Source: Desulfobacterales bacterium (GTDB lineage Bacteria; Desulfobacterota; Desulfobacteria; Desulfobacterales; C00003106). Taken from it: 7,366 bases of DNA. Both the position numbers and the translations under genes were made by a program. Each line of letters begins with the position of its first letter. The first letter of the stretch is position 1. This document shows positions 4,969 to 7,366 of this stretch, piece by piece. The notes under the pieces are model-generated. The model searched no databases. It had not been told where the DNA came from and saw only the letters and a program-made list of their open reading frames with translations. Location of the stretch: contig JAUWMN010000070.1 in the NCBI GenBank assembly GCA_030613165.1, forward strand, positions 1-7,366, in the 5' to 3' direction.

Positions 4969-7047
4969 TCAAAATGTGTCCAATATAATATTCTTTTTCC
5001 CCTTCTGAAAAACGGACACGTCAGGCTCTTCCTCTATTTGTTCGGCAATAAGCTCGCTGGAAGAGGATGCCTTGAGAAAACCTTCTACTGACTTGGCGAC
5101 CTCGGTTTCGAGCCGCTTCCAGCGGGAATAGATTCTGTAAGCTCCCTTTGTGTGACTAAAGTCCGGCAAGAAAAATTGTATGTCTGACATAACTTGATAA
5201 CACTTTTGGTGGTCATTTTCAATGGGGGCCAGGTCCATCTCATGATGAAATAGCTCTTGCCACGTGTTTTGTATGAGATAGTCCACGTGGCAGAGGGTGT
5301 CCTGGCTGGATGATACCTCGGTGTTTATCGCTATGAACATTTTTATATTTTGCAATGATAGAGAGGTTTCCCTTTGGTCCGCTGTTTTGCTTTCAAAAAA
5401 ATCATATAGTTGTTTGAGGAGCTTTTGTCCCTGGATTTGACTTATGGCCCCTTGATGGGACCAGAAATATACTGATGAAACATCTGTGCAAAGGCGATTC
5501 GCGATAAGCCAACCCAGGACAGGTATCAACCTATGGGAGGAATAGAGTATGCCCCGATTGCTTTTCTGATCGGACAGGCTTCCCTGGGACAGGAGCCATT
5601 TGCTTGTGTTATTTTCTTCCATTTGTTGAGAAATTACATAGCCCGACTCTGTGGCTATCTTTTTGAGATATGTTGAGCACCTCGGAATCTTTCCCGGTCT
5701 TTGTTGAAAACAGGCGCGTATCTTATTTTTTAGTGCTGTTAGATCCGCTGGTGTCATATTAAAGCTGGGAAGTTGGTCATTGTGTAAACCATTCTGGAGT
5801 AATTCAAAGAGAAACGATATTTTTTCCAGGATCTTGTCTTCAAAGGCTAATTTTTCTGCTTCCGACCAATGTTCATACGATTTCATGCGGTTAATCTTTT
5901 CGCTGTCCCATTTCCATTCTATTATAAACTTTTCAAGTAAGGCCTTTTTCGGACCCTCTGTCAAACGGCTCCTCAGAAGGACCATCCCGTTTATACGCAG
6001 AAAAATGCATTGCCTGATCAAATCAAGCCCCGCTTTATCTTCAAGGATTTCGTAAAGATGTAAGGCGTGGTCAAAGACAAGCAAATATGGGTCTATTGTC
6101 TTGTCTTCAACATGATCTTGCTGAAATCCTTGCTTGATCTTATCGCAGAGCAGAAGTCCCTGATCATCCGTAAAGAAGTGTTCTACCAGGAGTGAAGTCT
6201 TGATTATGGACTTTATTGGATCGGAACTCGCCTTAAAACATTGCCAGAGTGAGGCCCCCAAAAATTCTTCCTTGCATATAGCCGAAAGGTTGCCGAGGTC
6301 TATATAGTCATCAACGAAGAAGTTTATGTTTTTAATCCGGTTTGTCATATCAATGGATTTAAAATACTCTTTATCAGTAAGCCGGGGGGGCAAGACAGCC
6401 CAGAAAGGCATTTTGCCTGCAATGAGAATAAAGGTACGATAGAATTCTTCTTTGAGTAGGCTTTTTTGGGCGCTACCTGAACTATCTTCGGTGATCCGGC
6501 CGAAGTCGTTGTTCTTTATCTTGTTTATGTCCATAACGAAGAAATTGATATCCTGCTCAAAATTCTCTTTACCCCATTTTTCAATGAGCCTTATTTTTTG
6601 TTTAAGGAGCGTGAATTTTTTTTCTTCGATCGCGGTACTGTCAACGCAGATCCAGTAATCAAGATCAGAGTAGCCTGTTTGACCTATAGTTCCTAAACTT
6701 CCCATAAGATAAAGTGCATGAATAGAATAGGACCTGGGCAGGATATACCGTATTTCCCGGGGGGTTACCCTAAAAAATTTTTTTGTGATCTCCCAGAGGC
6801 CGGTTTGATGAAATCTATAGATTCCGCATGGCACATTCTCGTCCGCCACATAGCCGGGTAAGCGGAGGGAATTTACGTGAAGCAGGAAAGGGACAGCATA
6901 GAACAGATCGAGTGTGCGCTTTGAAAAGTAGCGGATCATTTCCCTTATCCGCTTTACGTTATAAGTCACGAATCCGTTTCTATGTGACAGGAGCTCCTTT
7001 TGAAAAGTGAAGATGTCTGTATGATTATTTGATAGGTCGTCAGTCAT
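4969..7047 (-). CDS. cyaA: Class I adenylate cyclase
   Basis: This 692-residue protein aligns by eye with Escherichia coli CyaA along its catalytic half and makes cAMP from ATP. The nucleotidyltransferase motif is at 115-135: Gly116-Ser117, then Asp128-x-Asp130 (SDLDYWIC, E. coli SDLDIWVC), with Asp173 (FFVMD) as the probable third metal-binding carboxylate. Further shared blocks are PGYVADENVPCGIY (64-77), EEFYRTFILIAGK (200-212), EFLGASLWQ (261-269) and LDLIRQCIFLR (341-351). Similarity continues through LIQNTW (591-596). E. coli CyaA is 848 residues, so the C-terminal regulatory part is largely missing and another control is likely. The ATG at 7047 is preferred because the N-terminus then lines up with that of E. 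coli CyaA, though the ribosome site is weak. A lysine-rich tail follows an acidic IEEEPD segment. No membrane segment is seen, so it is probably cytoplasmic. Confidence 0.92.
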   Translation of the reverse strand: MTDDLSNNHTDIFTFQKELLSHRNGFVTYNVKRIREMIRYFSKRTLDLFYAVPFLLHVNSLRLPGYVADENVPCGIYRFHQTGLWEITKKFFRVTPREIRYILPRSYSIHALYLMGSLGTIGQTGYSDLDYWICVDSTAIEEKKFTLLKQKIRLIEKWGKENFEQDINFFVMDINKIKNNDFGRITEDSSGSAQKSLLKEEFYRTFILIAGKMPFWAVLPPRLTDKEYFKSIDMTNRIKNINFFVDDYIDLGNLSAICKEEFLGASLWQCFKASSDPIKSIIKTSLLVEHFFTDDQGLLLCDKIKQGFQQDHVEDKTIDPYLLVFDHALHLYEILEDKAGLDLIRQCIFLRINGMVLLRSRLTEGPKKALLEKFIIEWKWDSEKINRMKSYEHWSEAEKLAFEDKILEKISFLFELLQNGLHNDQLPSFNMTPADLTALKNKIRACFQQRPGKIPRCSTYLKKIATESGYVISQQMEENNTSKWLLSQGSLSDQKSNRGILYSSHRLIPVLGWLIANRLCTDVSSVYFWSHQGAISQIQGQKLLKQLYDFFESKTADQRETSLSLQNIKMFIAINTEVSSSQDTLCHVDYLIQNTWQELFHHEMDLAPIENDHQKCYQVMSDIQFFLPDFSHTKGAYRIYSRWKRLETEVAKSVEGFLKASSSSELIAEQIEEEPDVSVFQKGKKNIILDTF

Positions 7048-7093
7048 TATCGATGTTATCGGCTTATTGGCATTACAAAGTGAGACAATTGGG

Positions 7094-7119
7094 AAAAAAT
7101 AGAGGGGTCTCTAAGAGAC
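7094..7119 (-). terminator. Possible weak terminator after the right-edge gene
   Basis: On the minus strand GTCTC-TTA-GAGAC (7119-7107) forms a 5-bp stem overlapping the TAG stop of the upstream gene, followed by CCCTCTATTTTTT. The stem is short and the T run is 7 bases away, so termination would be weak. If real, cyaA needs its own promoter in the 63-bp gap, where I see only a poor candidate. Confidence 0.3.
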
Positions 7120-7366
7120 AGAGTAGATTTTACTGTAGGGTAGAGGGGATTTTTCCCATGCTTCGGGTCGAGGTATGAGGTGTTGATTTTTGACTGTCAG
7201 CCAGAAATACTCACTGTTTAATTCTCTCAACTTCCCATCGTCAGGCGGCTGAGCATGGATAGCATGAGAATAGGTAGTTTGAAAAATTGCCACACCCCCA
7301 TCGTCTGTTTTGTCTATTAAGTAAGACTTTTCAAACGCCACCTTTTTCATGTGGTGGGTTGCACAA
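7111..7366 (-). CDS. Unrecognised protein, C-terminal part (cut by window edge)
   Basis: This frame ends in TAG at 7111 and stays open to the window edge. An internal ATG at 7350 would give 79 residues, but no Shine-Dalgarno precedes it. The frame continues upstream as ...CATHHMKKVAFEK, so the true start is probably outside. The visible part is hydrophilic and has several aromatic residues (EYFWLTVKNQ, 47-56 from the internal Met). It shows no membrane segment and no motif I recognise, and I do not assign a function. It runs in the same direction as cyaA and stops 63 bases before it, with a possible weak terminator between them. It may be the end of an unrelated transcription unit or the upstream member of the same operon. 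Confidence 0.5.
   Translation of the reverse strand, partial: CATHHMKKVAFEKSYLIDKTDDGGVAIFQTTYSHAIHAQPPDDGKLRELNSEYFWLTVKNQHLIPRPEAWEKSPLPYSKIYSVS

Noticed and set aside
4748..4988. Overlapping open frames on both strands across the 141-bp palindrome
   Set aside because: The two translations are similar because the DNA is palindromic. Openness follows from the repeat and not from coding.
7048..7093. A promoter for cyaA (TTGTCT on the minus strand at 7088-7083)
   Set aside because: No -10 box fits at a spacing of 16-18 bases. The best AT-rich hexamers are poor matches, so I could not support it.

Overview
The window looks like a chromosomal segment of a Desulfobacterota (old Deltaproteobacteria) or similar Gram-negative anaerobe. 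This is an inference from gene content and spacer repeats: a class I (enterobacterial-type) adenylate cyclase, a receiver-TPR protein, a long U32-family protein and an SPL-like radical SAM protein, with spacers full of small palindromic and tandem repeats of a kind I associate with that phylum. No sequence search was possible.

Layout. All five substantial genes lie on the minus strand, so they read from right to left. At the right edge (7111-7366) is the C-terminal part of an unrecognised protein, followed by a possible weak terminator. Then come a class I adenylate cyclase (cyaA, 7047-4969), a CheY-like receiver fused to TPRs (4808-3795), a U32-family hydroxylase-type protein (3789-1732) and an SPL-like radical SAM protein (1636-530). 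The receiver-TPR and U32 genes are 5 bases apart and surely co-transcribed. The cyaA/receiver gap is filled almost exactly by a 141-bp imperfect palindrome. The U32/SPL gap holds an eight-unit heptamer tandem repeat.

The left 529 bases have no complete gene. They hold the likely tail of an insertion sequence (a transposase-like C-terminus ending at 77, then a terminal-repeat-like end near 102), two small palindromes, a near-consensus sigma70-type promoter firing leftward (235-263), and a dispersed-repeat-like element (about 384-462).

How the genes may work together. CyaA would make cAMP. The adjacent receiver-TPR protein could be a protein-interaction partner, but its receiver has alanine where the phosphorylated aspartate should be, so ordinary phospho-signalling is unlikely. 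The U32 protein keeps four cysteines suited to an Fe-S cluster and resembles RNA-hydroxylating relatives (RlhA/TrhP). The SPL-like protein keeps the radical SAM cysteines but appears to lack the hydrogen-donor cysteine of true spore photoproduct lyase. I see no complete new defence system or CRISPR. The main interest is the unusual gene set, the two proteins with altered key residues, and the structured spacers.
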